DNA of 25,055 nucleotides from positions 1-25,055 of the forward strand of contig CABQWP010000028.1 in assembly GCA_902467875.1 (NCBI GenBank), given 5' to 3'. Each line of letters starts with the position of its first letter. Position 1 is the first letter of the stretch. The notes under the pieces were generated by a model. The model saw only the letters and a list, made by a program, of their open reading frames with translations, ran no database searches and was not told where the DNA came from. Source of the stretch: an uncultured Collinsella sp. (lineage in GTDB: Bacteria; Actinomycetota; Coriobacteriia; Coriobacteriales; Coriobacteriaceae). The translations under genes were made by a program, and so were the position numbers. Shown here in pieces: positions 13,353 through 22,888 of the stretch.

Positions 13353-14216
13353 CTATTGTACGCCGTTGGGATAGGCAATGCGCGCGGCAAGGCACTCAAG
13401 CGCCAGCACCAGGGCAAAGCCGCAGCTCACGTCACTCAAAAAGTGTGCTCCAATCACGATGCGCCCAAAGGCTACGAACGCCGCGACCACAGCCGCCGCC
13501 CAAAAGACCACGCGACGGCGCGAGGGCTTTTCCTTAAAGGCCGCCGCGGGAAGCCCGGCGAGCATAAGGCCGATCGCCGCGTGCGCCGTATGTCCACTCG
13601 CAAACGACTTGAAGCCGTCCTTGATCACGCCGGCGGCAATAAAGGCCCACTTGTCGGGGTTACCGATCACCCACCACGGCTGAAAATCGAGCCCCTGCGT
13701 CACCTCGATCACGCGCATGCGCGGGCGCGACCACAGCGGCTTGACGATCACGTTGAGGATAATGGCCTGAGCGACCCACACAGCAAGTACCATCAACGCC
13801 CAGCGCGTGAGCTCGTCGGACTCGGTCGTGCGCGTAAGGCGATAGACGATGAGGTTGGCGGCGATAACCAGCACAAACGTCAGCACCAGCTGAACGGCAA
13901 TGAGTTTGCCGCCAACCTTCAGAGACGAAACGATCTCGTAGCCGGCCAGGCCAACGTTGATCAGAACGCCCAGCGCAGCAAGCCACTTGCTCGTCTTGGA
14001 ATCGGGGCGTGCCGAGCGCACGAGCATAACGCCCGCGACGCTCGCCGTCAGTTCGAACGGCAGCTCGCCGGTGGCCTCGATAAAGCGGCCGTACATGCTG
14101 CCGATGTTGAACAGCGCGCTCGAGATCTGATAATCGAAGAAACTGCCCACGCCCAGACAAAGACACAGGACAACCGCGATCATGGCGGCATCTTTCTTAT
14201 AGATGTATCCGAACAT
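13353..14216 (-). CDS. PAP2-family membrane phosphatase
   Basis: This 287-residue protein has about six membrane segments (near residues 10-24, 54-66, 78-94, 106-124, 139-157, 235-272). It carries the full acid phosphatase triad: KPLWSRP (K159 to P165), SFASGH (S207-H209), and GRIVIGAHFLSD (R252, H258, D262). Members remove phosphate from undecaprenyl pyrophosphate, phosphatidylglycerol phosphate or similar lipids at the membrane. The exact lipid is not evident. ATG 14216 has AAAGGAAAGC directly upstream. The gene lies between mfd's 3' repeat and the PLP enzyme and probably heads a two-gene transcript. Confidence 0.87.
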   Translation of the reverse strand: MFGYIYKKDAAMIAVVLCLCLGVGSFFDYQISSALFNIGSMYGRFIEATGELPFELTASVAGVMLVRSARPDSKTSKWLAALGVLINVGLAGYEIVSSLKVGGKLIAVQLVLTFVLVIAANLIVYRLTRTTESDELTRWALMVLAVWVAQAIILNVIVKPLWSRPRMRVIEVTQGLDFQPWWVIGNPDKWAFIAAGVIKDGFKSFASGHTAHAAIGLMLAGLPAAAFKEKPSRRRVVFWAAAVVAAFVAFGRIVIGAHFLSDVSCGFALVLALECLAARIAYPNGVQ

Positions 14217-14313
14217 GCTTTCCTTTCGGTCGGGCGAAGGGCAGTCAACCTGCAATGTGGGTGAGACGAAGATGACTTTGTCCCGTAAATACCCTTACAG
14301 GTTGAGCATAAGT

Positions 14314-14428
14314 AAGCGAAAACGTTCCATTTGTGGCAAGGTGGCCCGAAGGAGGAGGGAAGCGTACTTGCGTACGCGACCGACGAGTGAGGGTCAGATT
14401 GCCCAAATGGGGCGTTTGCAGCGTCGAC
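14314..14428 (-). repeat. Structured 3'-end repeat, copy C
   Basis: The outer arms ACGTTCCATTTG (14322-14333) and CAAATGGGGCGT (14404-14415) pair with two G-U pairs, although their sequence differs from copy A. GCAA (14336-14339) pairs with TTGC (14399-14402), the GG/GA loop follows, and TGGCCC (14342-14347) pairs with GGGTCA (14391-14396). The tip is GCGTAC-TTGC-GTACGC (14362-14377) within a stretch nearly identical to copy A. The string TTTGCAGCGTCG ends 5 nt before the mfd stop codon; the second hairpin is absent. On the minus strand the long stem ends in TTTT, so it would terminate mfd transcription. Confidence 0.85.
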
Positions 14429-14431
14429 CCG

Positions 14432-17400
14432 CTAGTCATCATCGGTCGCACCCAGCTGCTGCAGCAGCATGAGTGCCGCGGCCACCGGGCCGGTGCCGTC
14501 GCTGGCGTCGAGACCGCGACCCAGGCCGCTGCCCGCACCGGCACCCGCCTTGTAGGGTACCGACAGCTTGCGGCTCTTGGGAAAGTTCACCGCGCCATAG
14601 CGGGTCTTAAGCTCAAAGGCCACCTTCTTGGGCACGTCGACGCCCAAAAACGTGATGCGACCGCCACTGAGCGTAACGCTCTCGAGCCCTAGGCGCTCGC
14701 CGCGAATGCGGATTCGTGCGCGATTGAACAGGTTGAGTCCCGCCAGCGGCAGCTCGCCATGCGCAGCCTCGGTCTCCTCCTGCACCTCATCGATGCTCTC
14801 CAGGTCCTCGGCTGCTGCGAGCTTACGGTACACGAGCACGCGCTGATCCACCGCCGGCAGGTACTCCTCGGACAAGAAGTAATCGGCCGGCAGGTTAATG
14901 CCCACGCTCGCCGCCTCCACGCCGGCATCGTCATCGCCGCGCGCCTCGGCCACTGCCTGGCCCAGCATCTGCGTAAACAGGTCAAAGCCCACGCTCGACA
15001 GGTTGCCGTGCTGCTCGGCTCCCATAAGCGAGCCGGCGCCGCGAATCTCCAGGTCGCGCATGGCGATGCGCATGCCGCTGCCCAGGTCCTGGAACTCGGA
15101 AAGTGCGGTCAGGCGCGCCGTCGCCTCCTCGGTGAGCGGCAGCTCGCCCGGGAACATAAAGTACGCGTAGGCCTGCGTGGCAGAGCGGCCCACACGGCCC
15201 TTGAGCTGGTAGAGCTGCGCCAGACCCAGGCGCTGCGAATCCTCGATGATCAGCGTGTTGGCCGTTGCGTTGTCGATGCCGCTCTCCACGATGGTCGTGG
15301 CGATGAGCACGTCAATCTTCTTGGTCGCGAACTCAATCATCACGTCCTCGACCTCGCGCGGGCTCATCTTGCCGTGCGCCACGCCCACGCGCGCCTCGGG
15401 CGCGGCCTCGTGCACGCGCGCCACGGCGTCATCGATGGTCTTGACGCGGTTGGACACGTAGTACACCTGACCGCCGCGGCCCACCTCCAGGCGAATCGCC
15501 GCGCTCACCACATCGGGGTCGTACTCCCCCACGTGCACGATCACGGGGCGACGCCCGGTCGGCGGCGTGGTGATCAGGCTCATGTCGCGCACGCCGCTCG
15601 TGGCCATCTGCATGGTTCGCGGAATCGGCGTTGCCGAAAGCGTGAGCACGTCAATCTGCTCGCGCAGGTTCTTGAGCTGTTCCTTGTGCTGCACGCCAAA
15701 GCGCTGTTCCTCGTCGATGATCACCAGGCCCAGGTTCTTGGGGTTCACATCGGCCGAAAGCAGACGATGCGTGCCGATGAGCACGTCGATTGTGCCCTCG
15801 GCAAACGCCTTGAGCGCACGCTTTTGCTGCGCCGGCGTGCGAAAACGGCTGAGCACCTCGACCTCGAGGCCAAACGGGGCAAAGCGCTCAAAGAACGTCT
15901 CGTAGTGCTGCTGAGCCAGAATGGTCGTGGGGCAGAGCACCATGACCTGGCGGCCGGAGTCCACGCACTTAAACGCCGCGCGCAGGGCGACCTCGGTCTT
16001 GCCAAAGCCCACGTCGCCGCACAGCAGGCGGTCCATGGGCTTGGGCGCCTCCATATCGGCCTTAATGTCGGCGATGGCCTCCAGCTGGTCGCGTGTCTCG
16101 TCGTAAGGAAAGCTCTCCTCCATCTCAATCTGCTCGGGCGTGTCGGGCGGGCAGGCGATACCGGTAATCGACGAGCGGCGCGTATACAGGTCGACCAGGT
16201 CAAACGCCAGCTTTTTGGCGTTCTTGCGCGCCTTGTTCGTGGCACGCGTCCAGTCGGCGGTGTTGAGCCTGGTCAGGCGCGGCTTGTCGCCGTCGGGACC
16301 GACGTATCTCGTGATACGGTCGACTTGCTCGAGCGGCACGTAGAGTTTGTCGCCGTCGGCATATTCCAGCAAGAAGTAGTCGCGCTCCTTGCCGCCCACT
16401 TCCTGGCGCGCGATCTCGCTAAAGAGCGCGATGCCGTGAGTGGCGTGCACCACGTAGTCGCCCGGCTTAAACGGGAACGTGATCTGCGTAATGTCCACCT
16501 TACGGCGGCTGCGCGCGCGGTTGGCATCCATGCGGGCGTTGAGGTCGGCGATCGAGAACACGGCCAGGTTGGCATCGGTCACCACTACGCCCTGCGGCAA
16601 GGCGGCATCGACAAAGGTCACGCGTCCGCGCGAGATGGTGGGCACGGCGGCGCCGGCGGCTGCCTGGGCGGCACCCGCCTCGAGCGAGCGAACGTTAAGC
16701 GCGTCGACGCGGCGCTCGCGAATGGAAGCATGGGCCTCCTGGCGTGCGGCACGGTCGGCAGAGTCCGCCGCCGCCACGCGCACGCGCTCGCCGATAACGC
16801 CGGCGTTTTCGGGCGCTGCCGTCAGCGACTCCTCAAAGGTAATGCCCTCGTCGCCAAAGGTGAGCTCCATCGACTCGCGCGCACCGCGGTCGGGAATGGC
16901 AAACACGCAGGCATAGCGCTTGCCCACGACTTCCTGAATGCGCGTCATAAAACGGTTGTCCGAGCCCGCGATGGCCGGCTGCTCAATCTTAAGCTCTGCC
17001 GTAACCGCACCGCCCGCGCGAATCAGGCTCACATAGTTCAGGCGCTGCTGGGCACCAAAATCGAGCTGCTGGGCACGTACATACAGGCCATCCAGTCGGT
17101 CAATCCCCGCCTCGCCGGCACGGGCCTCGATATCCTCGTAGGCACGCAGGCAGTCGTCGAACAGCGAGCGCGGCTCGGACAGCACCACGAGTGCCTTGCC
17201 GCTCACATGCGACAGCGGGCTCACGGTCTGGCCGTACATCACCGGCAAAAAGCGGTCGAGCTCAGGCGTGACGATGCGCGCATCCACCATCTCGAGCAGC
17301 GCCGCCAACTTGCTGTCGTCCTGGCTGGCGCGGTAGAGCGCCACATGCATGTTGTGGACGGCCTCGTCGGTAAGCGCCAGCTCGCGACAGGGGAAGATCT

Positions 17401-18101
17401 CGATGCTATCCTCGTTGCCGATGGTCTGCCCCGTGGAGCTCACCATGCGGCGGATGCGATCGATCTCGTCGCCAAAAAACTCGATGCGCACGGGCGCCTT
17501 TTCCTGCGCGGGGAACACCTCTACAGTGTCGCCGTGCACGCGAAACAAGCCGGGCGCATCGGCGGCGCCGGCATTGGTGTAGCCCATGCCCACCAAGCGC
17601 TGCGGCACCTCGTCAAAGGGAATCTCCTCGCCCACCGCAAAAGTAGTGGACTCCCAGTAGCGGCTCTCGACCGGCGGCACGCAGCGCAGCAGCGCGCGAG
17701 CCGAGGCGACCATGATGCAGTTGTCCCCGCGCACGATGCGCCCCAGAGCCTCGCAGCGCTGCGCCACCACGGCGTCGTCCGGCGCCTGCTCGCGCCACGG
17801 ATAGTCCTTGCGCTCAGGAAAACGACACACGTGCGCCAGGCCCACGTAGGCGGCAAGGCTACGCGCGGCGCGATCGGCCGCATCCTCGCCGCTCACGATA
17901 TAGACCGTCGGGGGCGGGCGGGGCGGCAAACGGGGGGGCGCCCCATTGAGCCGGACGGCGCGCAAACTGGGCGGCCGCCATAAGCGTGCGGCCCGACTGC
18001 GACACAGCCAGCGTCACGTCCTCGCCAGCATCGAGCCCGGCCTCGACGGCCTGCAAGGCCTCGGCAGTGTAGAGCTGCGCGGCTATACGGTGAATGAGCA
18101 T
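14432..18101 (-). CDS. mfd: Transcription-repair coupling factor Mfd, with a one-base frameshift near the N-terminus
   Basis: Mfd removes RNA polymerase stalled at DNA lesions and recruits UvrA. The long frame (stop at 14432) holds the UvrB-like N-terminal modules (VYIVSGEDAADRAA onward), the RNA-polymerase-interacting domain (PFKPGDYVVHATHGIALFSE), the RecG-like translocase with Walker A GDVGFGKTE and DEEQRFGV, the motifs SATPIPRT and QLKGRVGRS, and the C-terminal TRCF domain. The true N-terminus MLIHRIAAQLYTAEALQAVE, from ATG 18101 behind GGAGG, is in another frame. A single base in the run of seven G (plus strand) at 17932-17938 separates them. With six G the protein would be 1222 residues, a normal Mfd length. 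A shorter start in the long frame at 17965 lacks a ribosome site. Confidence 0.9.
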
Positions 18102-18126
18102 GCTGTTCCTCCGGCATTGCAACGCC

Positions 18127-18154
18127 AAAAGCCCGCCGGGGCAAGCTCGGCGGG
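18127..18154 (-). terminator. Hairpin with T-run in the mfd leader
   Basis: On the minus strand CCCGCCG (18148-18154) pairs with CGGCGGG (18132-18138), followed by CTTTTGG. It ends 25 nt before the mfd start codon, which leaves no room for a separate mfd promoter after it. It is either an nth terminator that mfd must read through, or an attenuator in the mfd leader. Confidence 0.75.
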
Positions 18155-18179
18155 TATGCGGCGGATTTCATTGCCTGTC

Positions 18180-18210
18180 ATGGTAGCGCATGGAGAGGAC
18201 TCCGGCTCAA
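18180..18210 (-). promoter_or_regulatory. Weak candidate mfd promoter
   Basis: On the minus strand TTGAGC (18205-18210) and TACCAT (18180-18185) are 19 bp apart. If used, the transcript would run into the hairpin at 18127-18154 before reaching mfd. Confidence 0.3.
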
Positions 18211-18228
18211 GAGCAAACCCAGCCCCGC

Positions 18229-18253
18229 AAAAAACGCCAGACGAAGATGCGTT
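18229..18253 (-). terminator. Weak terminator directly after nth
   Basis: On the minus strand AACGC (18249-18253) pairs with GCGTT (18233-18237) around an 11-nt loop and runs into six T. It begins 6 nt past the nth stop codon. The stem is short, so termination would be partial. Confidence 0.45.
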
Positions 18254-18258
18254 CCGCC

Positions 18259-18924
18259 CTACCCCGCTACGCGCACGCTGGGGCACAAATCTGCCAGCGG
18301 ACACTCGTCACACTTGGGTTTGCGGGCGTCGCAGATCTCGCGACCGAAGGTGATCCACTGATGGTTGACCGACTCCCAATACTCGTGCGGCAAAATCTTG
18401 AGCAGATCCTGCTCGGTCTTGAGCGGCTCCTTGGCATGTGTCTTGGGACTCAACATCAGGCGATGCGCAATGCGGTTGACGTGCGTGTCCACCGCAATGC
18501 CCTCCACGATGCCATACCCCACGTTGAGCACGATGTTCGCCGTCTTGCGTCCCACGCCCGGCAGCTTCACGAGTTCCTTCATGTCGGCCGGCACCTCGCC
18601 GCCATAGTCGGCGACGATCATCTGCGCGGCCTCCACGGCGTGCTTGGCCTTGCTCTTATAAAAGCCGAGTGACTTGATGGTGTCTGCCACGTCAGCCACA
18701 CTCGCCCCGGCCATGGCCTCGGGCGTGGGCCACTGGGCAAACAGCTTCGGCGTCACCTTGTTGACCTGCGCGTCGGTCGTTTGCGCCGAGAGCAACACCG
18801 CGATCAGCAGGCGGAAGGGATTCTCGTGGTCCAAAAAGCACTCGACCGGGCCATAGCGACGGTTGAGGCGCTCACACACCTCAACGGCGCGCTCGCGTTT
18901 GGCGGCATTGGTCTCGCGTGGCAT
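18259..18924 (-). CDS. nth: Endonuclease III
   Basis: This 221-residue base-excision repair glycosylase/AP lyase removes oxidised pyrimidines. The helix-hairpin-helix LPGVGRKTANIVL carries the catalytic lysine K127. The catalytic aspartate is D146 in VDTHVNRIAHR. The C-terminal 4Fe-4S cysteines C198, C205, C208 and C214 have the standard C-x6-C-x2-C-x5-C spacing. The start is ATG 18924 with GAGGAG 6 nt upstream. It lies upstream of mfd on the same strand, so two DNA-repair genes are adjacent, with terminator-like hairpins between them. The ABC exporter gene ends 63 bp upstream. Confidence 0.95.
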   Translation of the reverse strand: MPRETNAAKRERAVEVCERLNRRYGPVECFLDHENPFRLLIAVLLSAQTTDAQVNKVTPKLFAQWPTPEAMAGASVADVADTIKSLGFYKSKAKHAVEAAQMIVADYGGEVPADMKELVKLPGVGRKTANIVLNVGYGIVEGIAVDTHVNRIAHRLMLSPKTHAKEPLKTEQDLLKILPHEYWESVNHQWITFGREICDARKPKCDECPLADLCPSVRVAG

Positions 18925-18987
18925 AACGACTCCTCGGCTCAACGGCACAATAAACTTATGGGCACAATTGTCCCACGTCCGAGACGC

Positions 18988-20790
18988 TTACGCCTCCAAG
19001 AATGCGCCGGTCTGACGGCTCCACAGGCTCGCGTACTCGCCACCCGCCTCGACGAGCTGCGTATGCGTGCCGTCCTCGACAATCTCGCCATCGGCCAGCA
19101 CCACAATGCGGTCAAGCGCCGCCACGGTGGACAGGCGGTGCGCCACCACAATGGAGGTGCGGCCGCGCATCAGATTCTCGAGCGCCTCCTGCACCAACGC
19201 CTCGGACTCGCTGTCCAAGGCAGACGTCGCCTCGTCGAGCACCAGAATCGGCGCGTCGGTTAGGATGGCGCGGGCGATAGCCACGCGCTGACGCTGACCG
19301 CCAGAGAGCTTGACGCCGCGCTCGCCCACCATAGTGTCAAAGCCACGGGGCAAGCGGTCGATAAACTCGGTCGCATTAGCCAAGCGAGCCGCCTCGCGAA
19401 TCTGCTCATCAGTGGCGTTGGGACGACCGTAGGCAATGTTTTCGCGAATGGAGCGGTGGAACAGCAGCGCCTCCTGCGGCACGTAGGCAACCTGACGGCG
19501 CAGGCTCTGCTGCGTGCAGCGCGAGACGTCCTGGCCGTCCACGAGCACGCGGCCGCCCTGTACATCGTCCAGGCGCAACAACAACTTGGTGAGCGTCGTC
19601 TTGCCCGAGCCCGATTTGCCCACCAGGCCCACGCGCTGGCCCGCCGCCACATGAAGTGTCAGGTCATCGAACACGCTCTCGCCCGCCGCAGCGTCACGGT
19701 ACGCAAAGCTCAGCTGCTCAAAATCAATCGCGCCCTCGGTCACTTTGAGCTCGGGGGCGTCCGGGTCATCTGCCACCAAACGTGGCTCGTCCAGCACGCG
19801 CGTCATCTCGGCCGCATCGCCGAGCGCGCGGTTGATGCGCTGCATCATGGAGCTTACGTAGTTCAGGCGCATGGTGAGGTTATAGGTGTAGGTAAAGATC
19901 ATGACGAGCGAGCCGGCCGAGATGCCAAACCACGCGTTGCCGCCCGCCACGAATACGCTCACCACGGCCATGGTGATGACGATAAGACCCGAGGTCGTAA
20001 AGTTGCGCTGCATCATGGCGTGCATCGAGACCGTCTCGGCATCGCGCGCGGCACGATCAGCGGCGTCGAACAGATCACGTTCAAAGTCCTCGCGCCCGCA
20101 GGTCTTGACGGCCAAGATGTTCGTGACCGCGTCGGAGAGCACGCCCGAGAGCTTGTTCTGCGCGGCGGACGTCGCGGCCGAAAGCGGCATGATGCGCTTG
20201 TACATAAGCCAGACAAACGCGATGTAGACGGCCATGATGCACACCAGGATCACGGTAAACGTCGGCACCACCGGGGCGAGCGCCGCCACCGTGCAGATGA
20301 CCGAGGTGATGGTGGGGATGAGCGAATACACCGTCACGTCCACCAGCCCCGTATAGCCGCTCATAAAACGGCTCGTCTGGCTCACGAGCGATCCGCCAAA
20401 GCGGCTGGTGTGAAATGTCATGGATTGATTGGAGAGCGTGTCGAAGCACAGGCGCGCCAGGTGATAGTTGCCCGCAATCTCGAGCTTGTAGACGGTGTAG
20501 TCCTGCAGCTTGGAGAGGATTTGGCCCACCAGGTTAACGAGTACGAGCGCCAGGATATAGGGGCCGAAGACCTCAAACACCTGATCACCCGCCACGGGAC
20601 CGGCTTGAACGCGGTCGACAATGAGGGCCATCACATAGGTATTGGCAAACGTCAGCAAAAAGATGTAGCCCGCCGACGAGAACACCGAGAGAAAGACAAT
20701 CAGCGGCTGCGTGCGCGTGACACCCCAAAACCGCTGCAGCGTGCGGCGCACGGTGGAGCGTTTCAGCGGACTGGTGTTTCTCTGAGACAT
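18988..20790 (-). CDS. ABC transporter, fused permease/ATPase (exporter type)
   Basis: This 600-residue half-transporter has six membrane segments (about residues 28-50, 78-98, 150-172, 176-198, 265-285, 290-308) and one nucleotide-binding domain (350-600). Walker A GKSGSGKTT starts at 391, the Q-loop glutamine is Q439, the signature LSGGQ is 495-499, Walker B is ILVLDE (515-520) and the H-loop is H551. All are intact. Such proteins work as dimers and export lipids, peptides or drugs; the substrate is unknown and a homodimer is likely because no partner gene adjoins. The start is ATG 20790 behind AAAGGAAG. An upstream in-frame ATG at 20826 has no site. Confidence 0.92.
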   Translation of the reverse strand: MSQRNTSPLKRSTVRRTLQRFWGVTRTQPLIVFLSVFSSAGYIFLLTFANTYVMALIVDRVQAGPVAGDQVFEVFGPYILALVLVNLVGQILSKLQDYTVYKLEIAGNYHLARLCFDTLSNQSMTFHTSRFGGSLVSQTSRFMSGYTGLVDVTVYSLIPTITSVICTVAALAPVVPTFTVILVCIMAVYIAFVWLMYKRIMPLSAATSAAQNKLSGVLSDAVTNILAVKTCGREDFERDLFDAADRAARDAETVSMHAMMQRNFTTSGLIVITMAVVSVFVAGGNAWFGISAGSLVMIFTYTYNLTMRLNYVSSMMQRINRALGDAAEMTRVLDEPRLVADDPDAPELKVTEGAIDFEQLSFAYRDAAAGESVFDDLTLHVAAGQRVGLVGKSGSGKTTLTKLLLRLDDVQGGRVLVDGQDVSRCTQQSLRRQVAYVPQEALLFHRSIRENIAYGRPNATDEQIREAARLANATEFIDRLPRGFDTMVGERGVKLSGGQRQRVAIARAILTDAPILVLDEATSALDSESEALVQEALENLMRGRTSIVVAHRLSTVAALDRIVVLADGEIVEDGTHTQLVEAGGEYASLWSRQTGAFLEA

Positions 20791-20865
20791 GGGCTTCCTT
20801 TCGCGTCTGATAGGGCGAAACGCCATTGTTGCACACTAAAGCGCACTTCAGGCAAGCGCGATGTG

Positions 20866-20910
20866 AAAGGCAGCGGGGTGTCCGCGTTTGCGCCGGTGCC
20901 CCGCTGCCTT
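20866..20910 (-). terminator. Terminator after rmuC
   Basis: On the minus strand AAGGCAGCGGGG (20899-20910) pairs with CCCCGCTGCCTT (within 20866-20878), followed by TTCAC. The stem is 12 bp with a GC-rich interior. It begins 7 nt past the rmuC stop codon. Confidence 0.8.
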
Positions 20911-20917
20911 GTTGCAA

Positions 20918-22273
20918 TTAGTCCTCGTCTTCTTGGTCTGTGGAAAGGCCCGCGGGCGTGAGTCCCAAGATCTCATCGGCTTGGTCGGCGTCTTCCAGCG
21001 CGTCGATATCCTTGAGTTTGCGCTCCATGACGTTGGTGCGCGTGGTGATAATGCCCTCGACCGTTTTACCCGCGGTCTCGATCTGCTGCTGGGCGCGGCG
21101 CAGCGCCTTTTGATAGCGCGGCAGCTCGGCCTTGACGGCGGAGAGCACTCGCAGTACATCGTCGGTGCGTTTTTGCAGCCTAAACGTCTGGTAGCTCATC
21201 TGCAGGCTGTTGAGAATGGCCGCCATGGTGCTGGGGCCGGCAACGTTGACGTGATAGTCGCGGCCCAGGGTCTCGATAAGCCCGGAGCGGCTGACGACCT
21301 CGGCGTACAGCCCTTCAAACGGCACGAACATGATGCCAAAGTTGGTCGTTGCCGGCACACTCAGGTACTTTTCGCAAATGTCCTTTGCCTCGCGCTTGAC
21401 CATGGTGTCGAGCGTCTTGCGCGCAGCCGCCACGGTCTCCGCATCGCCCGACTCCTGCGCGTCGAGCAAGTGCTCGTACGCGTCGCCCGGGAATTTGGAG
21501 TCGATCGGCAGCAGCACGGGATCGCCCTCGTCCACCGGCAGCTTGACGGCAAACTCAACGCGCTCCGAGGCGCCGGGCTTGGTGGCGACGTTTTCCAGAT
21601 ACTGGTCGGGCGTAAGGATGTCCGCCAGAATTGCACCCAGCTGCACCTCGCCCAAAATGCCACGCGCCTTCACGTTGCCCAGCACGCGCTTAAGGTCGCG
21701 CACGCCGGTGGCGATGGACTGCATGTCGCCCAGGCCCTTGTACACGGCCTCGAGCTGGTCGCTCACCTGCTTAAACGATGCCGACAGTCGGTCGTTGAGC
21801 GTGCGGGAGAGCTTCTCGTCCACCGTCGCACGCATTTGATCGAGCTGCACGTTGTTGTCTTTGCGGATGGCGCCCAGCTGAGCATCGACCGTTTCGCGCA
21901 CCTTGTCCAGGCGATGCTCGATACCCTCGCGGTTGGCACCGAGCTGTTGGGCCGTCTCGCGGCGCAGGTCATCCATCCGGTCACCAGCTTGCGAAAACTC
22001 ACGTGCGATGGTCAGGTAACGTTGCTGCTCCACGGCCGCATCTGTCGTCTGCTGCTGCGCGATGGCATTGGCCGTGCGGCGAGTTTCGGCCAGCGCGACG
22101 TTCAGGGCATCGAGCGCGTTGTTGGCCTGCTCGAGTGCTGCCAGCGTTTCCGCGCTACTGTCGCCACGCTCCCGCAACTCGGCACGCAGGCTCTTGAGCT
22201 GGAGGGCGCAAGCCACAGCAACCCCCACCGCCACCAAGGCGATCACAACAAGCACAATATCAATAGCAGACAT
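20918..22273 (-). CDS. rmuC: DNA recombination protein RmuC
   Basis: This 451-residue protein has one N-terminal membrane anchor (about residues 5-24, IVLVVIALVAVGVAVACAL), a long coiled coil (about 28-165, rich in Leu, Ala, Arg and Glu), and the RmuC nuclease-like domain (about 170-400). That domain has the family features GNVKARGILGEVQLGAILAD, PIDSKFPGDAYEHLL and FVPFEGLYAEVV. RmuC limits inverted-repeat recombination and has a PD-(D/E)XK-like core. The acidic tail ends STDQEDED. The start is ATG 22273 behind GGAG with short spacing. It may be notable that a protein linked to inverted-repeat stability lies in a region rich in large inverted repeats, but rmuC is a common housekeeping gene. 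Confidence 0.92.
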   Translation of the reverse strand: MSAIDIVLVVIALVAVGVAVACALQLKSLRAELRERGDSSAETLAALEQANNALDALNVALAETRRTANAIAQQQTTDAAVEQQRYLTIAREFSQAGDRMDDLRRETAQQLGANREGIEHRLDKVRETVDAQLGAIRKDNNVQLDQMRATVDEKLSRTLNDRLSASFKQVSDQLEAVYKGLGDMQSIATGVRDLKRVLGNVKARGILGEVQLGAILADILTPDQYLENVATKPGASERVEFAVKLPVDEGDPVLLPIDSKFPGDAYEHLLDAQESGDAETVAAARKTLDTMVKREAKDICEKYLSVPATTNFGIMFVPFEGLYAEVVSRSGLIETLGRDYHVNVAGPSTMAAILNSLQMSYQTFRLQKRTDDVLRVLSAVKAELPRYQKALRRAQQQIETAGKTVEGIITTRTNVMERKLKDIDALEDADQADEILGLTPAGLSTDQEDED

Positions 22274-22324
22274 AAACTCCGCCCAACAAACCCAATCGAG
22301 CACCAATCAAAACCGCGATCAATC

Positions 22325-22888
22325 TTACCCCGCCATACGCACCGGGCGCCCGGCCCCTTCTTGGGCGCCCCTCTCCTCCGCATATTCCATAATGCGGCGC
22401 GCCGTCTCCCTGCTCACCTTTGAGTCATCACCGGCTAAATATGCGTACACGTTTCCCTTATTCAGATTCAAATCGCGGCAGAGACCGTAGCGCGTTACAC
22501 CCGATTCCTCTAGCGCTCCCAACGTTCTTTTTCGCATCAGGGCGTTGATTCTTCTGTCCGCCACTGGCTTTTCCTTCACCGCTCTATACGCACGCCAAAC
22601 GTTGGCATAACGATTAGGAAGTTTGTCCTCGGCGCATAGAGATGCCAGGCTACCCGTTTGGGCGTACAAGGACAAAACGCCTCGGTAACCCTCTTCCATC
22701 CACGAACCCTCGGATAAGCCCAGAACGTATTCGGCTTTACCCTGTGCCAAAGCGAGCAAAAACAGGGGCTCCGCCACGCGCGGCGCAACCGTCGTCGCTT
22801 GCTTAACCAGTTTTCTAAAACTGAGCGACTGCTGTCCGGATAGCTCTCGGCAATAGCCTTTTAAGAATCCCTCAAAGGTCAGATTCAA
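22325..22888 (-). CDS. HTH-containing partner of the nucleotidyltransferase (putative antitoxin)
   Basis: I do not recognise a named family with certainty. The 187-residue protein has an alpha-helical body (about 1-115) and a C-terminal helix-turn-helix-like segment (about 131-168: VTRYGLCRDLNLNKGNVYAY…SRETARRIMEYA). The start is a TTG at 22888: AAGGAGG lies 6 nt upstream and the TTGA overlaps the stop codon of the gene before it, so translation is coupled. An in-frame ATG at 23008 would overlap the neighbour by 120 bp and has no ribosome site. The two-gene overlap, with a nucleotidyltransferase upstream, resembles AbiE-type and other toxin-antitoxin pairs. The antitoxin role is inferred only from the HTH and the gene order. 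Confidence 0.75.
   Translation of the reverse strand: MNLTFEGFLKGYCRELSGQQSLSFRKLVKQATTVAPRVAEPLFLLALAQGKAEYVLGLSEGSWMEEGYRGVLSLYAQTGSLASLCAEDKLPNRYANVWRAYRAVKEKPVADRRINALMRKRTLGALEESGVTRYGLCRDLNLNKGNVYAYLAGDDSKVSRETARRIMEYAEERGAQEGAGRPVRMAG

Noticed and set aside
14759..17983. Open frame of 1074 codons on the plus strand
   Set aside because: It lies wholly antisense to mfd. Its composition (rich in His, Arg, Ala, Gly, Leu) reflects the GC-biased codons of the opposite gene, and it has no domain or ribosome site.
17859..18128. Separate small gene upstream of mfd
   Set aside because: Its first part reads as the normal Mfd N-terminus and its last part is out-of-frame translation after the G7 run, so it belongs to mfd.
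19456..20961. Open frame of 501 codons on the plus strand
   Set aside because: It is the antisense shadow of the ABC exporter; the true gene has all ATPase motifs.
20888..22423. Open frame of 511 codons on the plus strand
   Set aside because: It is the antisense shadow of rmuC, with no recognisable motif.
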